Made by a program: the position numbers and the translations under genes. A DNA stretch of 64,000 nucleotides from the NCBI GenBank assembly GCA_018873225.1, contig JAEILZ010000003.1, forward strand, positions 1,798,001 to 1,862,000, read 5' to 3'. Position 1 is the first letter of the stretch. Every line of letters starts with the position of its first letter. Origin of the DNA: [Phialemoniopsis] sp. UDSM-2020 (lineage: Eukaryota; Ascomycota; Sordariomycetes; Thyridiales; Thyridiaceae). Under the pieces are notes generated by a model that searched no databases, was not told the DNA's origin, and saw nothing but the letters and a program-made list of their open reading frames with translations. This document shows, one piece after another, positions 1 through 10,496 of the stretch.

Positions 1-1532
1 GAGTTTCAGGAGATCGAACGTACAATCCGACAAAGAGAAACATGAAGAACACTCCGGCGCGGAGTCCAGCAGCATTGTCCGTGCCGGTGTATTCTGCCGT
101 CATCGCCGCTAAGCAGCAGGTGCTCACCAAACAGCCGGTCATGCCAACGACTAGCATTGTTACTCTCATTAGTAAACGGCAGTCTAGTTACCCTTATGAT
201 GGCAGGCACTTACTCAGCAACATCCGTCTACCGACGTGGTCGATCAAGACAGAGTTGATATAGTTGCCGCACGCCGCAACGGTAACGTAGCAAGCAGCGA
301 GGATCAGTGAGATAGTGGTGCTAAACCCAAGACCTTGATAAAGCAGAACACTGTAGTCTGTCGACATGTTAGATGATTAACCCACAGACTAACGCAATAA
401 AGGTTTCAACATACTGTAGATCACCAGAATTCCAGTAGACTCAGTCCCAAACATCGTCATGAAAGCACACAGCATTCGCTTGCGGTAGGAGGGCTTGGAG
501 AAAAGTGTAAAGACCGACTCGTGTGCCGCGATGACCCGGTCTCGCTGTACTTGCATCGTCATCTGGTAGAATTCTTCTTTGGCAAACGCTGTGGCATCTG
601 AGTTGTCTTCAATGCCGCTAGAGTGAAGTCGGAGCACTGTCCGCCAGGCTTCGTCGTTACGGTCCTTCATAAGCACTGCATTCTCTGTTAGAGAGGTCTT
701 CAGATTCTGCTTGGACCAGAGACTTACGCCAACGAGGTGATTCGGGTAAGAACGGAGTGAGAATGAGCATAATGAGCGGCCATAACGACTGGATACTGAG
801 TGGGAATCGCCACTGGAAAGCATGGTTTGTCGAAAAGTAGCAGGCGACGCCAATCCAAGCTGCAATTGCGTATCCTGTAACTACAACGACACCTGCAAGT
901 CCCTGTCAGCCTCAATCTCGTCTTATTCGGCATGCCAACTTACCATGCTGTGACACAAGAAACCCGCGGCTCGCAGGTGGCGCAATCTCTGACTGGAACA
1001 GAGGTACAAGCACAATCAGGATACCTAACAGACAACTTAGCAACACGTTGCACTAGAGACTGGCACAGCTGACTTACCGACGGAGAAACCACCTAGGATG
1101 CGACCGATAAGGAACATGGCGATATGTGCAGCACCGCCTTGTAGTGCGCCTCCGAGGATGGCGATTGGGGTAGCAATCATGAGAGAAGCCTTGCGCCCGA
1201 ACCTATCGCAAGCCCAAGCGATGAATATGGCCCCCAAGAAACCGCCCACGCCGAAACAAGCATTCATCGCTCCGATGATACGATTGGTATACGCATATCG
1301 CTCTGCCTCAGTCTTGTCCTGGGTCAGGTCAAAGTAATCGAACCAGCTCTGTTGACCGAGGGTGGTGGATGTGACACTAAAAGCATATCCGTAGGTCAGG
1401 CTGCCTAGACAGAGTGCAAGGATGATCTGTTCATGGGAACTTAGCTCGTGGGTCTAAATGCATAAGGAGTTGCTTATGGTGACCTACCGAAAGATTGAAG
1501 GCGGTGATTGTCTGCGCCCCTTTTCCTGCCAT
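1..1532 (-). CDS. MFS sugar-porter-type transporter, 3' end beyond the window
   Basis: This is a plasma-membrane major facilitator of the sugar porter family; the substrate cannot be told from sequence. It reads leftward from an ATG at 1532 (MAGKGAQTITAF) and leaves the window at position 1, so the C-terminal membrane segments are missing. Exon 1 is 1532-1488, exon 2 starts at 1426, and at least four more short exons follow. Family signatures are visible: the loop motif DRFGRK after the second helix, a GRxLGG-type motif (GRILGGFSVG), and PESPRW before the large central loop. The central loop is acidic and charged, as in fungal lactose- or hexose-type permeases. It is transcribed in the same direction as the hydrolase gene to its right. 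Confidence 0.85.
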
Positions 1533-2183
1533 GGTGGCGGCTTCAAGGAGGATATAATTGGAGTTGATCAAAGTTGTGGGATAGGAATGTGAGTGACGGC
1601 TGGTATCTAGGATAGAAAGGTCTCCTATCAGTTTCCATCTTGGATCCAAATACTCGCGGATGCGTGTGCCCTGGCTGTAAGTTATATAGACAGTAGGCCA
1701 GCAAACAACACATAGATCTCTAGGGTACTCCGAAGAATCAAGGGCTCGGCATCGAACAGCCGACGACCAGGTTATCCCATCTTGTCGTCCGGTTGATCAA
1801 CACAAACTAGGGTAGTTTGTGGCGTCACTCGCACACGGGCATTACCCCGAGAGTCTGGGGCACCCATGGGTCTGGGACCTACCCCAGTATCGTACCCCGT
1901 CTTAGCTCAAAATCCTCCCCCGCATTGGAAGAGGAGTGTCTAATGATGTACGAACGAACCGGAAGCATGCATCGGTCTTCTGATGGTCACCTTTCCTGTA
2001 GATACTGCACTTCAGCTTCCAAAGTGTTGATGATGGACATATGCCCACAGTTCATTCATCAAGTCATCCGGAACTCTAGGCTAATTTCATCTGAGGGTAT
2101 CATATATCAACTATCAAAGATATCATTCTACATAAAAACGCAATACAAGGTTTCAAACTCGGCAACATGGAAATCGCGACTAT
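1533..2183. other. intergenic: promoter of the MFS gene and 3' flank of the hydrolase gene
   Basis: About 650 bases with no convincing coding sequence. One 128-codon open frame on the plus strand (1817-2203) has no recognisable domain and overlaps the 3' end of the hydrolase gene, so I treat it as chance. Confidence 0.6.
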
Positions 2184-3172
2184 TTACTCGTAGAAAGGCT
2201 TAGCCTGGATCATCGCCTTCGCAACATCCATGTCGTGTCCAAAGATCAGCTTTGCATCAAAAAGTCGTTGCAGCCGCTTGACCATGTTCAAGCTGCGGAT
2301 CCACGCGTTATGGTCCCTCGCCAGCCACCCATGGGGGTGCTTCAAGTCGTAGTTCTCTGCGATGTGGAACTGGTCGGTGGTCCAGATGAATGTACCATCC
2401 TTTTCAAGATTTACCTGCATGATGACAAGGCCGGGGGTATGCCCCGGTGAATGATGAAGACTGATGCCTTGAAAGATATCCAAGTGGTCATCGTCGAATG
2501 TTTCCCACTTCAGTCGTTGTAGGTCCAAGTAATGCGGCATGTAGACGCCGAGGTCTGCTCCGGTGGCTACGGCCCAGCATGCATGCTTGAACTCCTCTTC
2601 GTGTACATAGATGGGAATATCAGTGCCCATAAAGTGCTCGAGCCCGCCTGCGTGATCGAGATGAAGGTGGCCAATGATGACCGCCTTGATGTCCTTGATA
2701 TCATTGCCCGTTGCTTTGATCGCGGCTGGTAGTTTCTGCTCTTCGCGGTACTCGACTCTTGGGAACACATCGGTGAGAGGCGCCCCCCAGTTCTTGGACA
2801 TTGTCAGTCTAAATCTTCACCACTAGTCAAATATTGAGAGCACGCACAACTTCGAGGTCTTCAGCGCATCCTGTTTCGAAGAGAATGAGACCGGCAATGG
2901 GATGCTCTATCAGGCACGCCAGCAAAGCAAGCTCGCGGTTTTTGGGCTGAGGGCTTGGATCGCTGAGGCTGGTGGTTTGCGCACCTCGTAGAAGCCTGAT
3001 GCATAAAGTTAGGTATCATTTCTCAGTCTTGTTCAGACACGATCTCATACCATCCCTCGTCTGCACGAAGTGTGCCCAGGTCCAGCAGGTGCATCTTGGT
3101 ACCCGGAGGGCACTTGAAAGCTGGCACTGCAGCAGCAACAAGCGGGTTGTTTCGGGGTGTTTGTGCGACCAT
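2184..3172 (-). CDS. metallo-beta-lactamase-fold hydrolase (lactonase-like)
   Basis: This is a zinc hydrolase of the metallo-beta-lactamase superfamily, in the branch holding quorum-lactone and gamma-butyrolactone lactonases; some fungal relatives open lactams. Exon 1 is 3172-3051 (starts MVAQTPRNNP), exon 2 starts at 2995, and the last exon carries the active site. The HxHxDH zinc motif appears as HLHLDHAGG, followed by a histidine in HSPGHTPG, an aspartate in TTDQFH, and a late histidine in FGHDMD, which together give the full dinuclear ligand set. The splice between exons 2 and 3 (near 2860-2810) is approximate. No signal peptide is seen, so it is probably cytosolic. It is divergent from a zinc alcohol dehydrogenase, which suggests co-regulation. 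The substrate is unknown. Confidence 0.85.
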
Positions 3173-3564
3173 ATCGTCAGAGGTTGAGATGATAATACTG
3201 GGAGATAATTCTTGTGTGGATGGTTTAGAAACGATTTCATGAAAGCAGAGCCGAGCACTTCCTCAGCGTATTCGAGAGGCACGCGAGATAATGGAGAAAA
3301 TGCATGATCCAGCATCCAAGCTCGTACGCCACCATCATTCGGCGGATCGAAGATGATGAGCTAGAGTGTTAGTTGAATCCATCCCCGCATTTTGCGGGGG
3401 GAGGCCCGACACGCGCCCCGGATTCTACTGACCGATGCTGGTTCGGCTGCTTGTCCTACGCTAGCATTTACTTTTATATGCATGCTGTAATAGGGAGTTA
3501 ACCCCCGGTAAGACTCCTTGCCAGAGACAATTCCCCTTCACACCAGGATTTGGTTCAACTAGTC
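3173..3564. promoter_or_regulatory. bidirectional promoter between hydrolase and alcohol dehydrogenase
   Basis: These 392 bases separate two gene starts that point away from each other. A TATA-like run (ttttatatgcatg, near 3471) lies about 90 bases before the dehydrogenase ATG. A perfect GC-rich inverted repeat sits in the middle at 3383-3399 and is listed separately. Confidence 0.55.
3383..3399. repeat. inverted repeat CCCCGCA-ttt-TGCGGGG
   Basis: A perfect 7-bp inverted repeat with a 3-base loop lies in the shared promoter of the hydrolase and dehydrogenase genes. Palindromic GC half-sites are typical targets of dimeric fungal regulators, so an operator role is possible; this is inference from form and position. 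Confidence 0.5.
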
Positions 3565-4910
3565 ATGGATGCCGTCATATTCTCCGGGCCGCTTCAGATC
3601 ACGGTGGAGAGGAGGCCGAAGCCTCAGATCGAAAATCCAGTGGAGGCTATCGTGAAAGTTTCAGCTGCTGGGATATGTGGAAGGTATGTCTTCGAGATGT
3701 CTCGATCATGGAACGCAGCAGGAAGCACTAGTCTCACAGAGCTGACAACATAGTGATTTGCATATGTACCGGGGCCACCAGCAGACAACCACTGGGCATA
3801 TTATGGTAGGGATTCTGCTTACTTTCACCGTTCTGTTCGGTACCATGAAATACTCACCTCTTGTAGGGTCACGAGTCGGTTGGCATTGTAGAATCTATCG
3901 GATCCAGCGTTGTCAAAGTTAAGCCGGGAGACAGGGTCATATGCCTTTTTTCTGATGTTTGGTTGGTCTCATCCCTGGATATCATGCACTTACACCACCA
4001 CGATCAGCATCTAACAGTGAGCAGTATGAATTGCTGGTATTGCAAACACGGCTATACGAACCGCTGCTCCAACGGCGGAGCTTCCTATGGCAGCCAGCTG
4101 CTCGACGGGTCACAGGCCGAGTATGTCAGGATTCGGCACGCAGACGCAGGCTTGTTTCCCGCTCCTCAAGGCCTGGATGACAAGACGCTACTTATGATGT
4201 GCGACATTTTCCCCACGGGGTACTACGGTGTGACTCGGGCAACAAGTTTCTTTGGTCCGAGTTCCGAATACTTGGGATCTAATGGGGATGCTTCAACCTC
4301 CGAATTCATCCAGCAGAACATACGCGACGCCGTAATCGTCATCCTGGGCTGCGGCCCTGTTGGTCTCTGTGCTGTCTTGACGGCCCGAGCCAAGGGCGTG
4401 CGTCATCTATACGCTGTCGACTCGGTGGATGATCGACTGGAACAAGCACAACGTTTCGGGGCGACTCCTCTCAAGCTAGGGAGAGATGACGTGAAGCAGA
4501 TCATCTCAGATGCAACAGAGGGCAGAGGTGCAGATGCGGTTGTTGAAGTTGTGGGAAATCCTGCTGCTCTTCGTTCCGCGTACGACCTTGTCAGACCTTG
4601 TGGCGTCATCTCATCGGTTGGGTTTCACCAAGGAGATTTGCCATTCTCGGCCTTGGAAGCTTACTCCAAGAATGTGACGTAAGTACCACGATCTTGGGCC
4701 TTGGTGCTCATTCTCATTAATGATGACTACAGGGTTAACTTCGGCCGCGCTCCCGCCCGCAAAGTGTTCCTCGAGGCCCTTGAACTGCTGCAGACCTTCA
4801 AGGACAAACTCGAGGGTTTCTTCACCCACGATCTTCCATTAAGCGAGGCTGCTAAAGGCTATGAAATATTCAACAAGCAACTTGCTCGAAAGGTTGTTCT
4901 GAGACCATGA
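3565..4910 (+). CDS. zinc-dependent alcohol dehydrogenase (MDR family)
   Basis: This is a medium-chain NAD(P)-dependent dehydrogenase acting on alcohols or aldehydes. The start is the ATG at 3565 (MDAVIFSGPL); introns follow near 3684-3755, 3804-3866, 3950-4019 and 4681-4732, the third being approximate. The catalytic zinc motif is GICGSDLHMYRG then GHESVG. The second zinc cluster is reduced to CWYCKHGYTNRC (C-x2-C-x7-C). The Rossmann motif is GCGPVGLCAV, followed by an acidic residue (AVDSVDD) that suggests NAD rather than NADP. The C-terminus ends KVVLRP. The gene is divergent from the lactonase-like hydrolase, so oxidation of the hydroxy acid released by that enzyme is a reasonable but unproven role. 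Confidence 0.88.
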
Positions 4911-4934
4911 ATATGGTTACATGAATATGGTTAC
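4907..4934. repeat. 14-bp tandem duplication over the stop codon
   Basis: The 14 bases atgaatatggttac occur twice in perfect tandem. The first copy contains the dehydrogenase stop codon TGA (4908-4910). It looks like a recent local duplication in the 3' UTR. Confidence 0.8.
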
Positions 4935-5682
4935 TACTAGACAATGAACATTGAGGCGACGGAGCTGTGTGCCATTTTTTGTACAAGAAGATAGAACAAT
5001 GTAACGCTGTATCCATTGAATTTTCCCTTTGCTGTGCTTATCAAGCTGCCTGACGAGAAGTTCTTCTCCGATATCACTGATCATCTTCCTATCGGAGGCT
5101 CAGTGATGGGACTTGGTGTTTCCCAACATTCTTCAATGGAAGCTACACCAATGATGTGATTCCGAGACAAAGAGCTAGGTGCGCCATGGGAGTCGGCGTT
5201 CTCGTGCCGAACGAGAACTAGCGATGTCGCTAGCCCATGACCAGTCAAGGGCAGTGGTCGAGTTGGCCTACTTTAGCAACAGCAAGCCATCTCTAGACTT
5301 GGCCCGTGGTGTTCAGTAGTGGCACGCAACTATGATGAGCAAGCACAATGTGGAGAAGATTGACGAAATCTTTAGTCCCACAAGCCTTACTAGACGTCGG
5401 CTTGTGTTTTCCGTGGACACCACAGCGCTGGAACGATGTGGGTACTGCGGGGACGAAGGTCATGGCCGGCAAAGGATGCGGGGAATTCCTTGATTTCTCC
5501 TTCGTCTCCCTGCAGGTCCCCAGCACGGACATATCGCTGAGCTTTGAGGTAGTCATCTCGTCAATTCCCCTGCTTCCAGTTCAGGCCCCGACGGGTGATC
5601 ATCTCGGAGGCAATGCTTCATTGCAATGCACTGAAAAGTCAACACGTTCGATGCGGCCACTGCCTACCCAATAGAGAAAGCC
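4911..5682. other. intergenic region
   Basis: About 770 bases between the dehydrogenase stop and the regulator start. Short open frames on both strands lack recognisable motifs. The right part must hold the promoter and leader of the Zn2Cys6 gene; no clear TATA box was found. Confidence 0.5.
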
Positions 5683-7928
5683 ATGGCCTGCGAGCCGTGT
5701 CACCTGCGGAAAACACGCTGCGACAGAAAGCGACCGCAATGTAGCACGTGTGCCAGGCGCAACATACGTTGCCAGTATCCCACGAGGGTGCATTATCGGC
5801 AGCTGGAAGCTTCCCGCCTCGAAGCCTTGGAGAACAAGGTCCGCTCCCTGCAACGCGAGAATGAGCACCTGAAAAAGCAAGGGCCGACGGGCTCTCCAAA
5901 GGATTCTCCAACTGCAACAACGGAACAAGGCGCGGAAACCCACTCGCCGGCAGGCAACCCGGAGCCCTCTCCTCGGAGACCGACGCCGGGGTCTGCGGAA
6001 CCTCAAGATGACCACATCGCTGACTACATCCCGAGACCGTCCGGCCCATCCATGCCGGCGACCCAGCCAAGGTACTACGGCTCGGTAGCCGGTGTAGACT
6101 TTGTGGATCTCGTAGAGAGCGTCGTCGACGCGTCCGGCGTGTCTAACAGCGTCTTCAACATGGTCACTGCAGAGCTGCATCAATCAGAAACATCGTCATC
6201 GACCCAGCTTTCCCCATCACGGATACCCGACAGACATGTAGCCAATCAGCTCATCGCCGTCTACTTCCAACACTGGCACGTCACATTCCCCTTGCTATAC
6301 CGCCCAGCCTTCCTCGGCCTTGTCGAATCCGTATACGACGATGCGTCATTCTACGGACAGAATCCCGCAGCGGCCTTTACGTTTGACATAGTTCTTGCCC
6401 TTGGCTCTGCCGCCCTCAAACGCTCTGATTGGTCGTTCAAAGATACCGAAGCACACTTTGCGCGAGCTTCAAGCAAGCTCGACGAAGTCTTGCGGTACAG
6501 AGACGTCCGTTCCCTTCAGGCTCTTCTCCTATGTTGCCAGTATGGCATACATGCGAGCTTACGTGACACTGCCGAGGAGATGTGGCATCTCATGGGTCAG
6601 GCAGGTCGTCTATGTGTCGAACTTGGTCTACATCGGTCACGCTTATCACCTCGATCTATGAAGAGCAGCGTCCACTTGACTGGCCCGATCCCTACGTCGG
6701 TGGAGATAGAGATGAGACATAGGTGCTTCTGGTGTTTTTACAACCTAGACCGGTATGTACTTCCATTTGACTGACCGAATTACAATACTGACACGCGTCA
6801 TGCTTCAGTATCGTGAACGTAATGCTCAACCGCCCACTGACACCGTCCGACGACGATATCGATACTCCGTTACCCTCCCACTTCAATGATGAGGCCATAG
6901 CCCACTCGCCACCCAACACAGACATCCATTCCCCGGCACCTCCTACCAGCATATCTCCATTCTTGCAGATGATCAGTCTGCGCCGCAGTCTTTCCAGGAT
7001 ACACCGGACATTGTACACGAACACAAACACCCGACTGCTATCGCTCCAGCAGCGGGAAGCCATTCGCCAGGAACTACTGAGTGAACTGAACGACTGGAGG
7101 GCTAGCAACGACCGCCTCCTCAAACTGGCTCCCAAGTCATACCCAGAAGACGTGTTATCTGCGTTCACAGACCGCAGTTGGTATGAGGCGCTCTACCACA
7201 ACGCAGTGCTGCTTCTCTACAGGCCGTCGACTGCCTTTCCGCACCAGAGCCTACAAAGCTCCTTTGGCAACGAAGACAACCTGAAGGCGATGTGGAGCGC
7301 ATCTCGTTCCATGATACATAATTATAAGCTTGTTCTGGGTGCCCGCAAACTCAACTACTCCTGGATATGCCTCTACAGCATATTCATCGCGGGCTTATCC
7401 AACGTGTACAGCGTGGGGCGATGTGCACAAAGGCGAGCGACAGATCGGACATCCTTTCTCCCCGCAGTAGTGGACGTAGTTGATGACGTTCGAGAATGCT
7501 CCAATATTCTGACTGCTATCTGCGAGCGCTGGGATGATGCACGAAGTTCGTGTGAGATCTTCAGCCGCCTCAGTAACGGAGCTATCAAGGAGCTTCTCAA
7601 GGCGTCACAGGCCCCTCAAAATGACATGCAGAGCACGATACACGTGGCTCCTGCTATTACTAACGAACCAAGTACATCCGCAGATCTGGTGTATGAAGCT
7701 GTCGCCCCGCAGCTAAATGGAGATGGCGACCATGACATGCGAAACACCGATTTGACCACCGATATTGATCCATTGACATACACGGCGGCTCCACAACAGC
7801 AAGACAACATTTACGACTTTCAACAACTATTTCAAGATGTACAGACTAGTTTTTATGATCACGAGTTTGATGGTTCCAACGAGGTCTTCTTTGGTTTTGA
7901 CAAGGACTGGTTCGATCAAACTTGCTAA
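5683..7928 (+). CDS. Zn2Cys6 transcription factor with fungal-specific middle domain
   Basis: This is a nuclear DNA-binding regulator of 729 residues in two exons (5683-6752 and 6809-7928, joined through DRIVNV). The zinc cluster is at residues 3-30: C-x2-C-x6-C-x6-C-x2-C-x6-C, starting CEPCHLRKTRCDRKRP. It is followed by a heptad-like linker and coiled coil (LEALENKVRSLQRENEHL), as in dimerising Gal4-type factors. The long middle region matches the Fungal_trans pattern (ALGSAALKR, WHLMGQAGRLCVELGLHRS, RHRCFWCFYNLDR). The acidic, Gln-rich tail may be an activation domain. The first cysteine is only three residues from the start, so an upstream exon cannot be excluded. It sits between two catabolic pairs and could control either. 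Confidence 0.9.
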
Positions 7929-8268
7929 GGATGCGAAGTGAAGAAGCCCCTGGAGGAGATCATGTTGCAAAGTCTTCTTAATAATTCTATGTAATCGTAT
8001 ATTTCAAGATTTCGCAATACAGTCCATGGCTCTGGAAAACTCTGCTTCTAATCCGTGTCATGTCTATAAACGCTGATGAAGACCACCAAGTGGGTGACAT
8101 TGATAGTTGACAGACTCCCTTTCCAATTTACCCCAATACTCAATTGATCAACCTTTACTATTCGCCTATGCATGAAAGGAGCGTCCATTCGGTTGGTAGT
8201 TTGGGTCTAGATCGATTCAAAAGCGTCAACCTTCCTGACACCCTGCTCGTCTACCTAGAACTTGTATT
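7929..8268. other. intergenic, convergent gene ends
   Basis: These 340 bases lie between two converging genes. Nothing beyond probable 3' UTRs is seen. Confidence 0.6.
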
Positions 8269-9928
8269 CTAGATGACCTTATCTATCCTTAACCCTTCTA
8301 TATCCTCTTGACTCAATCCAATTGATCGGAGAACCTCGTCCGAATGCTCTCCCAGAGACGGCGGTCTTGTGCGTACAGAAGGCTTAGTCTCGCTGAATTT
8401 GACCGGTATACCTAGAGGCTTGTTTAGTGTCTTCTGGAAGTCCAAAGTGAGGCCACCGTAGCTTACCTAGCATGCGAATCTGACCGGAGCTCGTGCCTTC
8501 ATGATCAAGGGATTCGATCATGTCTCGTGCCGCAGTTTGGGGGTGCTCGAACACCCTTTGCATGTTATTGACTGGGCCGTAGGGCATCCCGCTGCCTGCA
8601 AAAACCTCGAGCCATTCTTCCGTTCGCTTCGACCCAAACAGACCATTCAAGATCGCCTTGAGATCCTTGCGATTCTTCACTCGTGCGTCGTTATCTACGA
8701 ATCGAGGGTCATCCGCCAGTTCTTCTTGGCCTAGCCTCTCGCACAAGATTCGAAACTGGCGATTGTTTGTGGCGCCCAGGACAAGCTCTGAATCGGCGGT
8801 CTCAAAGGCGTCATAAGGCACGATACTTGGGTGCTCCGTTCCCCATCTCTGTGCCTCGAGCCCTAGATTTAGCCATGACATGGCGACGTTGGCAAGTAAC
8901 GACACTTGTGTCTCGAAGAGGGATGCGTCAATCTTCTGGCCCTGGCCCGTGACTTGGCGATTTGCAATAGCAGCAAGAATGGCTCCGTGCATGTAGAGGC
9001 CGGTACACATATCTGTGAGACCGACTCCTGGCTTCGTCGGTTTGCCATCACGGTCTCCGGTAATGTGCAACAGACCGCCTTCTGCGGCTGCAATCACGTC
9101 ATATCCGGCTCTCTTCTTATATGGCCCTCCGGCGCCATAGCCTTTGTATTCTTTAGCCTTCTTGAACCTTTTACTGACACTTCGGCTGTTTCGTACCTGA
9201 GATGCTTGCGTGGATCAAGCCTGGATTTTCTCGGCGCAGTTGCTCGTAGCCGATGCCCATCTCATCCATTTTTCCGGGAATGAAATTGTCCACTCTTGGA
9301 TGCTGTTAGCAGAGATCACTCAGGGGATGTCTAGATACTGTGTCATACACGACGTCTGCCTGCCTGGCCAGTTTGAATAGGATCTCCCGCCCCTTTTCGT
9401 GCTTCAGGTTCAACGTGATGGACTTTTTGTTGCGATTGATTGTTGAAAAATAAGCCGATAGGTCTTTCCTGCCCTTCCAGAATCGGTCTTCGCCCTCTGT
9501 GCGCCATGACCTTGTATCATCCTAGATGAAATCAGATTTACGGCTTGAGCGCCAAGGATACGTTGTGTACAACTCACGCCTCCAACAGGGTGCTCGACCT
9601 TGATAACATCCGCACCATAGTCGGCTAATATTTGTGTGCAGAATGGTCCCTTTGGTTTTGAGTCAATTATTGATGTTTTCATCAATCCTGAAGATGGACT
9701 TACTGCTAAAACCCGGGTCAAGTCAAGAATCTTGATGCCCTTCAACGGACCGCGAGGGTTTGTTTGGTCCTTTGCTAAGGTACTGCGATGTCGATGCTGA
9801 GCACGCAAAACACGAGCTTGCCGCACTCGACACGCTCTCCCTAGCACGGCACATTTCCAAAGTCCAGATAGGCCACCCAGCTCCTGATGTGTGGGAGAAG
9901 CACATGTTGGAGCGATTCGGGCGAACAT
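8269..9928 (-). CDS. class III (CaiB/BaiF) CoA-transferase, probably mitochondrial
   Basis: This enzyme moves CoA between carboxylic acids; close relatives include succinyl-CoA:glutarate CoA-transferase and other dicarboxylate transferases. It reads leftward from an ATG at 9928 over about six exons. The first 50 residues are rich in Arg and Ala and poor in acids ([12 protein letters not shown]), like a mitochondrial targeting peptide. Family landmarks follow: [27 protein letters not shown], a [11 protein letters not shown] segment, and [10 protein letters not shown], which holds the conserved catalytic Asp. The last exon (to the stop at 8269) begins [14 protein letters not shown] and ends LRIDKVI. 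It shares a 568-base promoter region with an acyl-CoA dehydrogenase, also with a likely mitochondrial leader, which argues for activation and oxidation of one acid in one pathway. Confidence 0.87.
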
Positions 9929-10496
9929 TGTACCAGCGTTTCTAGGTAACAGTATTGGCTCTCGAGTTTATTGACACAAAAGGTGTGCCAAATGACCTTG
10001 AACCGCTCGTCATTTTCTACTTTACAGCATCCATGTTGATCAAGACGTAGCTCGCGAGGTACTCCATCACCAATCACCATCCAATCACCGAGCAAGCCGC
10101 CGACTTGAAGCGGGTGCTTTGTGGGTGCAGACCCACATCGGTGGATGATTCCCGACGATGACTTTAGGAGACCCGTATCCGCCGAAGCCAATGTGTACGG
10201 ACGCAATAACCATTTCTCCAGGTCAGAACTGTCCGAAAGTACTTCCAATGGAATGAGGTCATGCGAGTGGAGAGTATCTCTCACCAGTATGGGAATGAAA
10301 GAAGTCTACAAGTTCAAGCCTCGTGGTATATGATAGTCCCTCGAGTACTTGGCGATGGTAGGGTAAACGAGGAACGCTGAACGGCATCTCCAACCCTACC
10401 ACCATGTTTTTTACACTACAAGCAGTAAGAGGAACTCCATTGATTGCCATGTCTACATATACTTATCTTCAATAGTCAAGCCGGTATGCCGCGCGG
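9929..10496. promoter_or_regulatory. bidirectional promoter between CoA-transferase and acyl-CoA dehydrogenase
   Basis: These 568 bases lie between divergent starts. A 147-codon minus-strand open frame covers part of it but overlaps the CoA-transferase first exon in another frame and has no domain. No certain TATA box was found. Confidence 0.5.

Noticed and set aside
3016..3315. 99-codon minus-strand frame overlapping the hydrolase first exon
   Set aside because: It covers exon 1 in another frame and its intron; the frame giving MVAQTPRNNP joins correctly to the metallo-hydrolase.
9841..10284. 147-codon minus-strand frame between CoA-transferase and acyl-CoA dehydrogenase
   Set aside because: It overlaps the first exon of the CoA-transferase in another frame and shows no domain or motif.
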